Assembly: GCA_963573305.1 (NCBI GenBank)
Contig: OY754330.1
Location: 8,618,001-8,682,000, forward strand
Direction: 5' to 3'
DNA length: 64,000 bases
DNA from: Pyrrhosoma nymphula
Taxonomy: Eukaryota; Arthropoda; Insecta; Odonata; Coenagrionidae
Made by a program: the position numbers and the translations under genes. Position 1 is the stretch's first letter. Every line of letters starts with the position of its first letter. The notes below the pieces were generated by a model. That model had not been told where the DNA came from. It saw only the letters and a list, made by a program, of their open reading frames with translations, and made no database searches. Shown piece after piece: positions 1-10,900 of this stretch.

Positions 1-1193
1 TTACAGCATTGGAGTTTTTGCCCTTTCCAACAAATCACAGGTAAAATTTTCATAATATCTCTGCGATAGATTTATTGTCAGAGATGGCCAGCCAAAGCCA
101 CCTTGGGCTTCCTGGTCACGCGTAGTCTCCACCTCTTAAGCCCGTTTCACACGACACTTGATCCAGCACAAGGTCTAGTATACTCGCTAGTATGCTAGCT
201 TTCCAGTATCGTGTGAACAGAACCAGTATACTGGATAGCAAGCATACTAGCTAGTATACTCGCTGAGCTACTGGATTTCGTACTTGATGCGGTACTAGTT
301 TGCTACTAGACCCAGTAGGACCCAGTGGCCATCTACCAATCACGTTCACGTTACAGACGCTGTGCGATCTTCTCTTTTTAAAATTAGTCTGGAATAATAT
401 GGAATAACTGCTTAATAGCAAGCACAAGGTCGATGATCGTGTGAAACCTTCCATCACGGTTTCTACCATACTGGGTTTTGTCCTCAATATCAAGTAACGG
501 CTAGCACACTAGGTCTTGTGCTTGATCAAGTGTCCTGTGAAACGGGCTTTAGGGTGAGCTATTTCGGTTGTCCGGTGTACAAAGTTCGGGTTGTGCACTG
601 GTCGTCCTTCGGTGAATTTCTCAGCACATTCAGTGAAAATGAGCCAATTTGTCATTAGTAAGGGAAAAATAGTTGTTGAAAGCTATGTTCCATCAACCAT
701 GCATTTCTATTTCTTCAACGCTTTTGTAATTATTTCCACCACTTGTCCACTGGGCGTTCAGGTCATATACTGCGTACACGATTAAGTGAAGTGCCTTGCC
801 CCTCACAGCGCCTGCCTGCCTACCAGCAATGTTTTCTTCATATTATTCCACATACATTGCACTTTCTTCTCAGTCTTAGCTACTCTCAATATTATTATTC
901 CAGGTTAGAGTTTTAATATTGACCTTTAAATGTCTTTTGCTCTGTAGTAATATGTTACAACATGTTACATTTTGTACTTTCAAGATTTATTTAAAAAGTA
1001 ATGACAGTTTATATAACTGACGGTTGTTTTCTTTCGAAATGTACTGATAGCACCTGCATCTCAAGTATAGCAATGCATTGCATTAGGTATCATGCCATCA
1101 TTAAAACAAAAAAATCGTAAAAAATCACTGTACACTGGTTCAGGGAGACATTTTGTCAGGGAATTTCAAAATTAAAACTTTGTGGCAACCCTG
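1..1193. repeat. Candidate DNA element with CAGGGT(T/G)GCCACA ends, right part
   Basis: The right end TGTGGCAACCCTG at 1181-1193 is the complement, with one mismatch, of CAGGGTGGCCACA at 31151 in copy B. The sequence between the two ends is shared by both copies. The element would be about 1.2 kb, with its left end outside the window in copy A and its right end lost in copy B. It has no recognisable coding region, and no target duplication could be checked. Confidence 0.4.
139..548. mobile_element. MITE with TTA target duplication (PIF/Harbinger-like)
   Basis: This is a 410-bp element with terminal inverted repeats AGCCCGTTTCACACGACACT at the left and its imperfect complement at the right. 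It is flanked by TTA at 136-138 and 549-551. Copy B has the uninterrupted site cctcttaggg near 31782, which proves insertion after the duplication. The interior is rich in ctagtatac repeats and has no transposase. A 3-bp TTA/TAA target is known for PIF/Harbinger; that class assignment is inference. Confidence 0.85.
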
Positions 1194-2527
1194 TTCTTGT
1201 CGAACAGGAATGCTCACCTCTCCAAAGTTCGAAGTTTCATCGAGAAGTTTTAAAACATTATCAGGTGGCTGCGAACCACCTTCTCCAGAAGTCAGTCTCG
1301 GCGAAGGGAAGAGAGGCTCGTCACTGGAAATGGTTGAATCCTCAAAACTTCAAGGGAAGCTCCTTTCAGAACATTGTATCTGTTTATAAGATGCTGCAGA
1401 CGCCAATGGAAGTGGACGTTGATGGCCTTCGAGACGAGTGGAGATTGTTGCTGTTAGAAATTCTTCTGCTGTATGAACCTAGAACTAGGATTGACGATTA
1501 CTGGACCCAGATATTGACGTAATGTTAATGCGATACATAAGAAAAACATAGTAACTTAAATTTAACGGAAAATGATAGTTTAAAAAAGTGTTGACGTGTT
1601 GCTATGCATGGAGGGATAGAAAAGAGACTCACTGCTTGATGAAAGATAGTAATAAAAACACATATGCAGAGTGATATAGAGTTCATTTTAATCGCTTTGG
1701 TGCATCAATATTTACCAAGACAGATGTTGCCCAGTGATCACAAGTATCCGCTTGTAAGCAAAGTGGTGAAAGCTGCCCTCTGTTTGTCCCATGGCAGTTC
1801 TGATGTCGAGCGAGCATTTTTTCTTTCCAGAAATCAGCTCCCTCTGACAGGTCGGCTATGCTGTAGCGTACTCTTAATGCCATGCTCAACATCAGGGTTG
1901 GACTTTGAGAATACAATGGCATCCCTGAACATGTGCCCATGATGTCGTAGCAGTAGCGGCATGCAGCAAGTATGAAGAGTACCTGGAGGCTCAGCGGAAA
2001 CCAAAAGAAGACGAGCTGAAGAGGAGAACGCTCGACAGGAGAGGGAGAGGTGAGTGACCACCCAGTTAAAGAAACTAGAGGCGTTGGGTAAGCTGCAGGA
2101 TGACCTGCATGTGACAAGTAAGAAGGAGATAGAGAAGTGCAAGGCTTCTGATTTACTAGTCAACGAGGCAAAAAAGAAGCTAGAGGAGGCTATTGCCAAA
2201 AAAGATATGACAATAAAGTTGAAATCGTCCAAGGTATGTTGGAGAGGGCAAAAAGACTGCGGTCACGGGCAGATGACTTGCTGAAGAAAAAGGAGCCTTA
2301 GCAAAAGAAAGTAAAGAAGAGGACATCGTCTCTACTTGGGCAGCTTTTTAAGAATCATGAAAAGCAGTGAAATGATGATCCCGAGGCACAGGGGGACCCT
2401 GCCTAGACTAAAATTATTATTGTATATAATCATTGCTCTTTACTAACACGCTTATCTGCCCTGTGTTGTTTGTTGGATTGTCTGGATGGAATCATCGAAA
2501 TGCAACACACTTCCCAATTGCCAATCG
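1170..2527 (+). pseudogene. Decayed fragment of a hAT-dimerisation-domain gene, copy A only
   Basis: A frame at 1664-1860 reads SHGSSDVERAFFLSRNQLP, the signature of the C-terminal dimerisation domain of hAT transposases and their domesticated relatives. Before it, about 1384-1520 encodes LRDEWRLLLLEIL and RIDDYWTQIL. After it, 1965-2300 encodes charged coiled-coil-like stretches (KYEEYLEAQRK, KKLEALGKLQDDL, KKKLEEAIAKKD). The frames change several times and stop codons intervene, so this is a broken 3' portion of a gene. Copy B passes directly from the equivalent of 1170 to that of 2528, so the segment was inserted here or deleted there. I cannot tell a retrocopy from a transposon remnant; no clear poly(A) tail is visible. 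Confidence 0.6.
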
Positions 2528-2651
2528 ATCTGAAATTTGGCGCACTTAATTAATCTCGATGGCAATACTTGAATCAGTCGTTAAATTCACTAATTAACAA
2601 GTTAATGTTCTATTATTAAATTGTTTATATTTTATATTTCTTTATCCTAAC

Positions 2652-5600
2652 TATCCTAGCAGGAAGGCGGAAGAACCAAATAAAGGGAAGGCTGATCTCT
2701 ACAGCTGTGGTAAGCAATCAGCCTAGGGGAAGAACACCCCAAAATCAAAATACCTGGTCCTCCAGGCTGGGGGTTAGGCAATTGGGCCAGCACCCCAATG
2801 CTTGGAAAAATCTGAAAAATGCTAAAAAATCCAATAAAAAGGAGCCTCGGTTACCGGATAGTTCAAATATACAATGACTTAGGCAAAGGAAATGGACCAC
2901 GAATTTTGGAACTTGGAACGTGCAGTCTTTGACAGGAAAAATGGAAGAAATCATAGAAAGCCTGGATAAAATGAAGATGGATGTGGTTGCCCTGACAGAA
3001 ACCAAGAAAAAAGGAGAGGGTTCAGAAAGAGTAGGAAGTTACATTCATTTATATAGTGGAGTCCCAAAACAAGAGCGAGCAAAAAGAGGAGTGTCTCTTC
3101 TAATTAACAAAAAACTGAAAGATAAAATTACAAATTGGCAAAGTATAGATGAAAGAATCATTACAGTTAACCTAAACCATCTTGGACATAGAATAACAAT
3201 AATAGGAGTCTATGCACCTAATGAAGACGAAATTGTGGAAGAAAAAGACAAATTTCAGAAAATTTTGAATGACCTTTTGAGAGACGTGGGAAAAAATCGG
3301 GAAATAATTATACTAGGTGACATGAATGCGAGAATAGGCAGACAGCAGAAACACCCGGTAGTCGGAAAATATGGAGAGGATCGCATAAACAACAACGGCC
3401 AGAGACTGATCGACATCTGCGATATACATGCATTGAAAATTATGAACGGATGGTTTGAACACAAATCAAAACATAAATACACATGGCGAGAGGAAAACCG
3501 ACAACGATATTCCATAATAGACTACGTTATTATGAAACAAGAGACCAGACTGAAAGCTCAAGACGTTCGAGTATACAGAGGTGTGGACTATGGAAGTGAT
3601 CATTATTTTTTAAAAGCAAAAATTTTGTGTCCACAGATAGCAAAGTACAGAAGTAATAAACTCAAACATGAAACCCCTGATAAATCTCTGACAGTACAGT
3701 ATAATTTAGAAAGTCTGAATCAAGAAAGTGTGCGAAACTTGTACCGAAACAGATTAGACAATATACTAAATATGGATATGACAAATAAACCCACAGAAGA
3801 GTTACATGGTCATCTTGTGAAAGCTATTCACACGGCAGCTAAAGAAGCTTTGGGAATAAAAGTGAAATATACGATGAATCACCAAAGCTGGTGGAACGAA
3901 GAGTTAGAAAGTTTAAAACAAGCCAAACAAGAGCTTTACAAGAAATGGATTAACTCAAATGGAACTGAAGACAGAATGCGGTATAAGGAAGCCCAGGCAA
4001 AATTTAGAAGACAGGTACTGCGAAATAAGAATGAAAAGTGGGACGAAGTATGTAAAAGAATAGATAGCTATATAGGAGGGAAACAATCAAGGGAGGCATG
4101 GAAGGTACTAAAAAACCTGCGAAAACAGAAGAGGAATGGACATTTTCTAAGTATTATACCAACAGACAGTTTAAGTAGCTACTACCAAGATTTGCTCCAA
4201 GAGAATAGACCACAACACAAGGAAACAAGAAATACCTATCAAACTCACGAAGAAAAATTAGAAATCTCCGAGGAAGACGTACTGAAGGCAATCAGAAAAA
4301 TGAAGACTGGTACCTCCCCTGGACCGGAAAATATTTGCATGGAGTTGGTGAAAGAACCATCAAAAAAGTTACTGTATCTACTAACGACGTTAATAAATAA
4401 ATATCTGAACGGAGAAAACCTCCCAAATGACTGGAAAAAATCATGGATAGTATCAATTCATAAAAAAGGCCCAAAAGACCAGCCCAAGAACTATAGGGGA
4501 ATAGCAATCACCAGCACATTAAGCAGAATATACGGTAGAATATTGACGCAGCTCATTGATGAGGAGTATAGGCAATTTGAAAGTGAAGAACAATCCGGAT
4601 TCAGGGCAGGACGCTCAACAATAGATAACGCTTTTTGTTTGACGCAAATAATAGAAAAAAAGAGAGCTACTGACCGAGAAGTGCACTTTATATTCATTGA
4701 TATCAAAAAAGCTTATGACAGCGTACCTTTGAAAAACCTATGGGAGGTACTCGAGGCAACAAACATAAATAAATCTATCATAAGGGCAATACAGAAACTT
4801 TATACAGAATCTACAGCTCAAGTGAAAGTGGGAAACAATTTAGGAAAACCATTTAAAACAAATAAAGGGCTAAGACAAGGATGCTGTCTTTCACCTAGCC
4901 TATTCAGAATATATCTCGACGGTGCCCTTAAACAATGGAAAAGACAATGCGCAAACATGGGCTTGCCTGTAGGAGACAATACCATATACACACTACATTA
5001 TGCAGATGACCAGGTAATTCTAGCGCAAGACAGAGATGATATTAACTTTATGTTTAGAAAGCTAAAAGAAGCGTATAGTGCATGGGGATTGGATATCAAC
5101 ATGCGCAAAACTAAGTATATGTGTATTGGAGGAAAAAATGAAGACATTGTGCTAGAGGATAGCAATGAAATAGTAGAGGCCTGTGATTCATATGACTATT
5201 TAGGCATAAAAATACACAGCAGTGGAAAGAGCGCAGAAACTATTAAAGATAGGATTAATAAAGGTAGAACAACCATTAATATGTTAAATTCAATACTATG
5301 GAGCAAAGATATATCAAATAGAAATAAAAGATACATATACAACACCATATTTAAAAGCACACTTACATATGGGAGTGAAATATGGCAAATGAATGTGAGT
5401 GACGAAAAGAAACTTTTAGCTACAGAAATGGACTTCCTAAGAAGGGCAGCGGGAAAATCCAGGCTTGATAGAGTAAGAAATGAGAGAATTCGAGAAATTA
5501 TGAAAATGACAACAACCATTCTGGACGAAATCAAGTCAAAACAACTGCTGTGGTACGGACATGTTCAGAGGATGCTCAAAGAAAGACTGCCCCGCACCAT

Positions 5601-5782
5601 CATGGAGTGGAAACCCTATGAAAGGAGAAAGAGAGGAAGGCCACCTAACTCATGGAGGAGCGGAATAACCAAAGCCATGGCGGAGAGAAACCTGCAAGAA
5701 GGAGATTGGGAAAACAGAGAGGCCTGGAAATTGGATGCCGTAAAGCGCAAGCAAGCGCTCTAAAGACGGACATATATATATA
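2652..5782 (+). mobile_element. Nearly complete RTE-like non-LTR retrotransposon (LINE)
   Basis: This 3.1-kb insertion is flanked by TATCCTAAC at 2643-2651 and 5783-5791. Copy B has the empty site near 32683-32700. The element ends in a short (AT)n tail, as in RTE-clade LINEs, which use microsatellite tails instead of poly(A). About 270 bp of 5' leader precedes one long open reading frame for an endonuclease and reverse transcriptase. It is among the youngest insertions in the window because the frame is intact. The RTE clade is inferred from layout and C-terminal motifs, not from a phylogeny. Confidence 0.88.
2941..5763 (+). CDS. LINE polyprotein: APE endonuclease + reverse transcriptase
   Basis: This protein nicks target DNA and copies the element RNA at the nick. 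The N-terminal endonuclease shows ALTETK, LGDMNARIG, IIDYVI and GSDHYF, matching the catalytic motifs of the AP-endonuclease-like family. The reverse transcriptase follows with PKNYRGIAI, EQSGFRAGRST, FIDIKKAYDSV, GLRQGCCLSP and the catalytic YADD at about 4999-5010. The C-terminus has LLWYGHVQRM and RKRGRPPNSW, typical of RTE-like elements. The frame is open from 2878 without an ATG until 2941. However, an expected endonuclease motif, TWNVQSLTGK, is read upstream of that ATG, so the natural start is either non-AUG (a GTG lies at 2920) or lost. From the ATG the product is 940 residues. Confidence 0.9.
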   Translation: MEEIIESLDKMKMDVVALTETKKKGEGSERVGSYIHLYSGVPKQERAKRGVSLLINKKLKDKITNWQSIDERIITVNLNHLGHRITIIGVYAPNEDEIVEEKDKFQKILNDLLRDVGKNREIIILGDMNARIGRQQKHPVVGKYGEDRINNNGQRLIDICDIHALKIMNGWFEHKSKHKYTWREENRQRYSIIDYVIMKQETRLKAQDVRVYRGVDYGSDHYFLKAKILCPQIAKYRSNKLKHETPDKSLTVQYNLESLNQESVRNLYRNRLDNILNMDMTNKPTEELHGHLVKAIHTAAKEALGIKVKYTMNHQSWWNEELESLKQAKQELYKKWINSNGTEDRMRYKEAQAKFRRQVLRNKNEKWDEVCKRIDSYIGGKQSREAWKVLKNLRKQKRNGHFLSIIPTDSLSSYYQDLLQENRPQHKETRNTYQTHEEKLEISEEDVLKAIRKMKTGTSPGPENICMELVKEPSKKLLYLLTTLINKYLNGENLPNDWKKSWIVSIHKKGPKDQPKNYRGIAITSTLSRIYGRILTQLIDEEYRQFESEEQSGFRAGRSTIDNAFCLTQIIEKKRATDREVHFIFIDIKKAYDSVPLKNLWEVLEATNINKSIIRAIQKLYTESTAQVKVGNNLGKPFKTNKGLRQGCCLSPSLFRIYLDGALKQWKRQCANMGLPVGDNTIYTLHYADDQVILAQDRDDINFMFRKLKEAYSAWGLDINMRKTKYMCIGGKNEDIVLEDSNEIVEACDSYDYLGIKIHSSGKSAETIKDRINKGRTTINMLNSILWSKDISNRNKRYIYNTIFKSTLTYGSEIWQMNVSDEKKLLATEMDFLRRAAGKSRLDRVRNERIREIMKMTTTILDEIKSKQLLWYGHVQRMLKERLPRTIMEWKPYERRKRGRPPNSWRSGITKAMAERNLQEGDWENREAWKLDAVKRKQAL

Positions 5783-5791
5783 TATCCTAAC

Positions 5792-7677
5792 CAGATGCAA
5801 CTTGCATCACATTGGCTACTAGCAGTCAGCGCTGTTGCAATTCATTGCAACCGTCATCTTAGCATTTATAATAAGAAGAAATGCTGATAATTAAAAATTT
5901 CAAAGAACCGTTGCACAATTAATCTAAAGACGAGCGATACCCAGTAATGCTGAGTTGACACTTCATGACCCGAATGAACGCTTTAATAAGATTAAATATA
6001 ACTGTGGTTTTAAAAAAAAAACTTTTTAAGTATTTTTTTTCATATTATTTTATCCTTATTGCTGCTGATTTAAAAACGAGTTCCAGCTTAAAATATTGCA
6101 ATATGTAGGATTATACACTACGTTTACCAATCGATCTGACCGGCTCATTTTGGTATGGTAAACGGAGCGCGCTGGCCAGATCGATCTGAGAAGCGAGCCG
6201 AGTCAGCCCGCTTTCCCTAACCAGTCTGAGATCTCAGATCGATCCGAAGGAGTCGGAGCGTGGCGCTCGTCGTTCTTAAAATATAATTGATATCCTTTAC
6301 GGCGTGACTTGTTGTTAGAAGGGAAAGGAAAGAAATGTGCGGCTGATATACGCTAGAAATCTCAAAATAATTCAAACTACTGACATCGATAGTTCTATAT
6401 CGATATTTTCAGACCGTGTTGGTAAACCAGGGGATCTGAGTCAGCTCGCTGCTGAACTTTAGATCGGTCTGAACTCAGACCGATCTGAGATGATTGGTAA
6501 ACGTGGTGATTGCCTTTGCCAGAACTTAATGGGGTAAAATTCGCCAATTTTCTCATTATTTTCTCACTTTTTCCGTATTTTCCCCTCACTTTTTGGCAAA
6601 AATTGCTCACTTTTTCACTTTTCTGTATCGAAAAGTGAGTGGAAGCCCTGATGCTGTATATTATTTAAAGTAGCGAGTAAGCCTTGAAAAATTTTGGCAG
6701 TCAAGAAAAACCATTCAATTGATAGCGTTTTTTGGATAAACAAAGAACAATATTATTTGTAATGGTAGCCAATGATTACTTGTTGGTGTTTGACTATATG
6801 CTATGAAACCATCAGTTTTGCGATGAGGGATACATAGTTTCATGTGGGTTCACACTACTTACATGTGTATGCATCTATAGCGAGATTCTATGAGCCCCAC
6901 CCATTTTTAGTTGTCTAAGGTTCCAAGCCACAAATGAAACCAACGGTTCACTCTAGTCTTTATGCTCTTTGGCATTTTGTGTGGAGAAATTTAAAGCTTT
7001 GTCCTTAAAAAGCTGGTGGAGATTAAAAAAAGTGGAGTTTTTAAGTGCTGCATTACTAAATTACTGCAGTTGTCCTCATTGAACCTTTGCGCGGCATTTT
7101 ATTATTAATTGATCTGTTGTTGTTCAATCAAATTATGTAGTAAAAAGTTTTGATGTAGGCATGTTATTATTTACTGCTAGGGTTACTGTACGTCCTCATT
7201 TATGCGGACATGTCCATATTGTTGACTTTTAATGCAGCGTCCGCGCACGTTTTTATGATTTCTGCTAATGTCCGCATTTATATTTTTGGGAAGTAAGATC
7301 TTTTGATTTTTTCTTTTCATCTCGTATCACCAACTAGTTACACATATTTTTATATCGATTATTGAATTACACCGTTAGCGATCTGTTAGGGTGCTTTCGG
7401 TTAGGACTATATGCAGCGACCTCCTCGCCGCCGTGCTTTCGATTTACCTGAATCTAGGGACTGGCATCATTTATGACGCTTCGTGGTATGGTATTTTCCC
7501 TGTACAAAAACTTAATCGAACTTTTGATAGATGGAACTACTGGTCTATCATGGGTTGGAAATAGTTCATAGTTTGGTTTGCCAGAGGATGGTGATAAATC
7601 CCATTGTGGGTGTCTGGGGTTTCAAAATATGGTAACCCTGTTTACTGCTCATATTGTGCAATATATACATTTTTCAG
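5792..7677. other. Non-coding, repeat-derived stretch left of separase A exon
   Basis: Most of this stretch matches 32698-33921 and 38784-38915 in copy B and is probably intron of separase copy A. About 6040-6566 is specific to copy A and contains a MITE-like palindrome. The text near 6570-6660 (AAGTGAGTGGAAGCCCTGA) recurs inverted near 30367, so it is an older dispersed repeat end. I see no coding region. Confidence 0.6.
6117..6508. mobile_element. MITE-like element with CAC(T/C)ACGTTTACC ends
   Basis: The left end CACTACGTTTACCAATC and the right end, complement CACCACGTTTACCAATC, form inverted repeats that continue with GATCTGA-rich subterminal sequence (agatcgatctga, gatcggtctgaa). The element is about 392 bp with no coding capacity. 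It lies inside the roughly 525-bp segment found only in copy A. No convincing target duplication is seen, so its class is unknown. Confidence 0.6.
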
Positions 7678-7901
7678 AATGGACAATAGTGCAAGTTACT
7701 TCGGCATTTGATATACAGTTTGCAGTGAATCCAGAGCGGCATCGGTTGTCATGTCCACCTACCATGTACGTAACACGAATGGAATGTGGGCCAAATCCTT
7801 CAGTAATAACGTCAAAAGTTGATCTCTTTCCAAACTCCTCGGTACCTACTTGCTTGCAGTTTATTCCCAAGTCTGCTCGTGTCACGAAGTCATTCCTCCA
7901 A
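7678..7901 (+). CDS. Separase A exon (EWTIVQV exon)
   Basis: The acceptor is tttttcag and the donor gtacgt. The exon starts in phase 1 (GAA split) and ends in phase 0. It encodes EWTIVQVTSAFD and MYVTRMECGPNPS, the separase segment just before the protease fold. It differs from copy B by three residues (D/Y, V/I, A/V). Confidence 0.8.
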
Positions 7902-10900
7902 GTACGTACATCTATGAATGGCTGATTAGCGTACTTAATCCTTAGTGTATATTTATTAATAATTTCTTATTTTTGGCCTTTAAAATGAATCATTGAGTTC
8001 TAGCATTGCATTTTCAGGAACTAGAAGATATAATTAACGATGACTATAAAGTTTTGGGAGATGGTGCTAAACTCAAAGCCAAAGACTATTGGACCAAGCG
8101 AGAGGAGCATAACCAACGAATGAAAGTAAGGACATTGAGCTGTATACTAATGACAAAATTATTAGCCTTCTTTACATAATAGGTGATTTGGGGAAATCCA
8201 TGATGAATATGCAGTATATTTTGCATGCACCAAGAACCCCCTTAAGTAAGACACAGACAGTTATTTTTATGAGAAAAACTGGGGAAATCATTCTTCCTAT
8301 GCATTGTGATCACGGTAAGACATCAAGGTGAATAACCGTAGTGGAGAACCTGTTTCTTTCTGTAGATGATACAGTGTATTGTGTCAGATGCCAATCAGCT
8401 ACATCACCCTGTTAGGAACCTGAGAACTCTTCATCCCCAGCAATTATTACCCATTTCAGAGCCATGTACAGTAAGTCCTCAACTTACGCAGTTAATCTGT
8501 CCAAAAAAATTCCACGTAAGTAGAAATCCGTGTAAGTCGAAATACAGCAACTTACCTTTCCATTTTTGACCCATTAGCAGTGCCGCTCTTACTGTGATTG
8601 GCGGTAATCTGCGATAATTACAGAAAAAGCCTCTTTCGTGGTGCTGTTAAGTTAACATAATTCCATTAGAAAATTCCAATAGTAACACAAATCCTATCTT
8701 TATTCCACTGGATATTTAAATCTAAAATAAGTGAAATTACACAAAACATATATAAACTGAAAATTTGTTAAAATTAACATACTCATCTGAATGCCTGTTA
8801 ATAATTGGAAAAAGTTCTTAATAAGTACATCGTCGTCAGATCCTTAAAGACAGTAGGTTTTGGCACTAATGCTGCTGGTGAATGTTTTCTGTCATATGCT
8901 TTTGTTTTTTCCTTTAAGGTTCTCCTAAACAGCATAGAAACTCAGTGGCTCAGGGGTTGGAAATGCTTCTTCTTAGGGAAGTTATTTAATCCTGAGGAAG
9001 TGACTAAATTAGAAGGTAGGTGAATGCCAAACCTAATGAAGTTGTGCCGAGAAATGTGCCAAGGAAAATCAAAGTTTAAGAAAAAATCCTTGAGTTGTTT
9101 ATTCTTAAAAAAGAAAGAAAATAATTGAATTTTGAAAAATACCCTGCATTGTCTGAATCACCCAAATGCAGAAATAAATCCTTTCCATTTTTTATTTTCA
9201 TTACTATGACCCCCTTTGCATATTCATTATAATTCTTCATCTCACCTCAAAGATTACCTCTGGTATACCCTAGGGAACTTGATGAGGCACTGACATAAGT
9301 AATTCCAGGGGCACCAATTCAATAGAAATTTCCATAAAATAAAGATACATCAAATTGTAGGTACACACTTAGATAAATATTCATTTATACCATGATTGCA
9401 CTTATCAACCAGATGATCAAATAACATTTTCTTGAACGGTGTAAGTCTTTGTTCATTTTTTAAACAATTCGGTAGGTTATTGAACAATTTTGTGCACATT
9501 GATGTTGGCCCTTTGGCCAACATAGACAAGTTTGTTGATATCTCATGTGTGTCATTGCATCTACTTGTATTGTAACATTGATAAATATCATTCAGTTTTA
9601 AGTAATTAAGATATATTTCCTCTTCCGGCCTATTACGTTTTTACATAGAAATCTAGCCTATTCTCTCTGTATGTTTACATTTTCTGCAGAAATGATGGTA
9701 AATAAATATATGTGAAATTTTCTCCATTCAGCTTTTGTAGATGAGATGCTGTCCTCTTTAGCGCCCCTAGATTTGTCGCCTCGTTCTCGCAGCATCATAT
9801 CCCTTATTGTGGGTGCAATGCCAAATCTTGACCATCGTGAAGTGCACAGAATGCTGCGGGATGCTCTTCCTGATTGTCCAAGACAGGAGATCTTTGACCT
9901 TATGGATGCCATGGAAAAAATTAGGGAGACATGCTCTGAAACAAAGCCATGCAAGTGGAAACGTCACCCTGTTATTCTCATATTAGACAAGGTTTGTGGT
10001 AAAGATGTTTTATAAAAGAAAGGGCACAATTATTTAATTTTACTATTATGGAGAGTGGAATTGTAAATTTAAAAAGATATTGAGCAAATTTTATTCCTGG
10101 GAAATTAAATGTTAGTGAAATTAGGACTTGTACCATCAATGAGCACATGCATAACTTTAGAGTTAATAGGTAACTGGTTTACCTTATTGTGCTGCAGAAT
10201 GCTCTTCTTAATTTTCCGAGCTAAGAAATCTACGGTCTAATCTCTTTTTCAAGTGTTAAGTATATTTTTTTAGTTTCCATTGTAAGCTCTGTTTAGTGCT
10301 CCATGGAAGGATGCATGTAAGAGTTTTGAAACTGGAATGTTTGGCTTGTGACAGTGAAGGGAAACATCTGGATTATTCCTCAATTTTGGCCTCTTACTGA
10401 AACCCTGCAAATTGTGGCTGTGTTTTAGTTGCAAGAGACCCAGAAACTATCAGTGGTTCAGAATGTCATTTTGTTATTTATTGGGCCTTACGCCTTTTAC
10501 TTTCACTTATACTGTTATCATTTGGATTCACTCACACTCCCTCCTTACAGTACCGTTTCAGTCGTCTACCTCTCCATTTTTAATAATCCATCCTTTCTTG
10601 TTCTCCATATCTGTAAAATCTCTGAGCTACAGTTCGGCTGGTAGGAGGAAAACTGATGTTATTAAGATGGCACTGTCTTTAATGAAAGGTGGAGGAGAGG
10701 TAAATGTTTGAATGATGTCACACTGAAACTAAGCTCCTAGGGTAATAAGTATGAAATCCTTATTCACTCATTATATTTTTCTCAATTTAGACGTTGAAGC
10801 TGGAAATGATGCAATGGGGGTGTAACGTGATTTTTTCTTTTTACTTTATCGTGCAGGGAACCATGACAAATGGTCATTTGCAAATCATCTCTTAAATATT

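Noticed and set aside
8366..8569. 67-codon open frame after a good acceptor
   Set aside because: The separase frame joins 8125 to 8919 in phase and matches the family across that joint; this frame ends in a transposon end and has no family match.
9658..9967. Minus-strand frames of 98 and 66 codons
   Set aside because: They are antisense shadows of the separase exon 9732-9991; the copy B versions at 47667-47976 likewise.
10412..10711. 99-codon open frame kept in both copies, with exon-like end at 10626-10695
   Set aside because: It lies between two separase exons that join directly in phase at a conserved site; including it would break the frame. Conservation is explained by the recent duplication.
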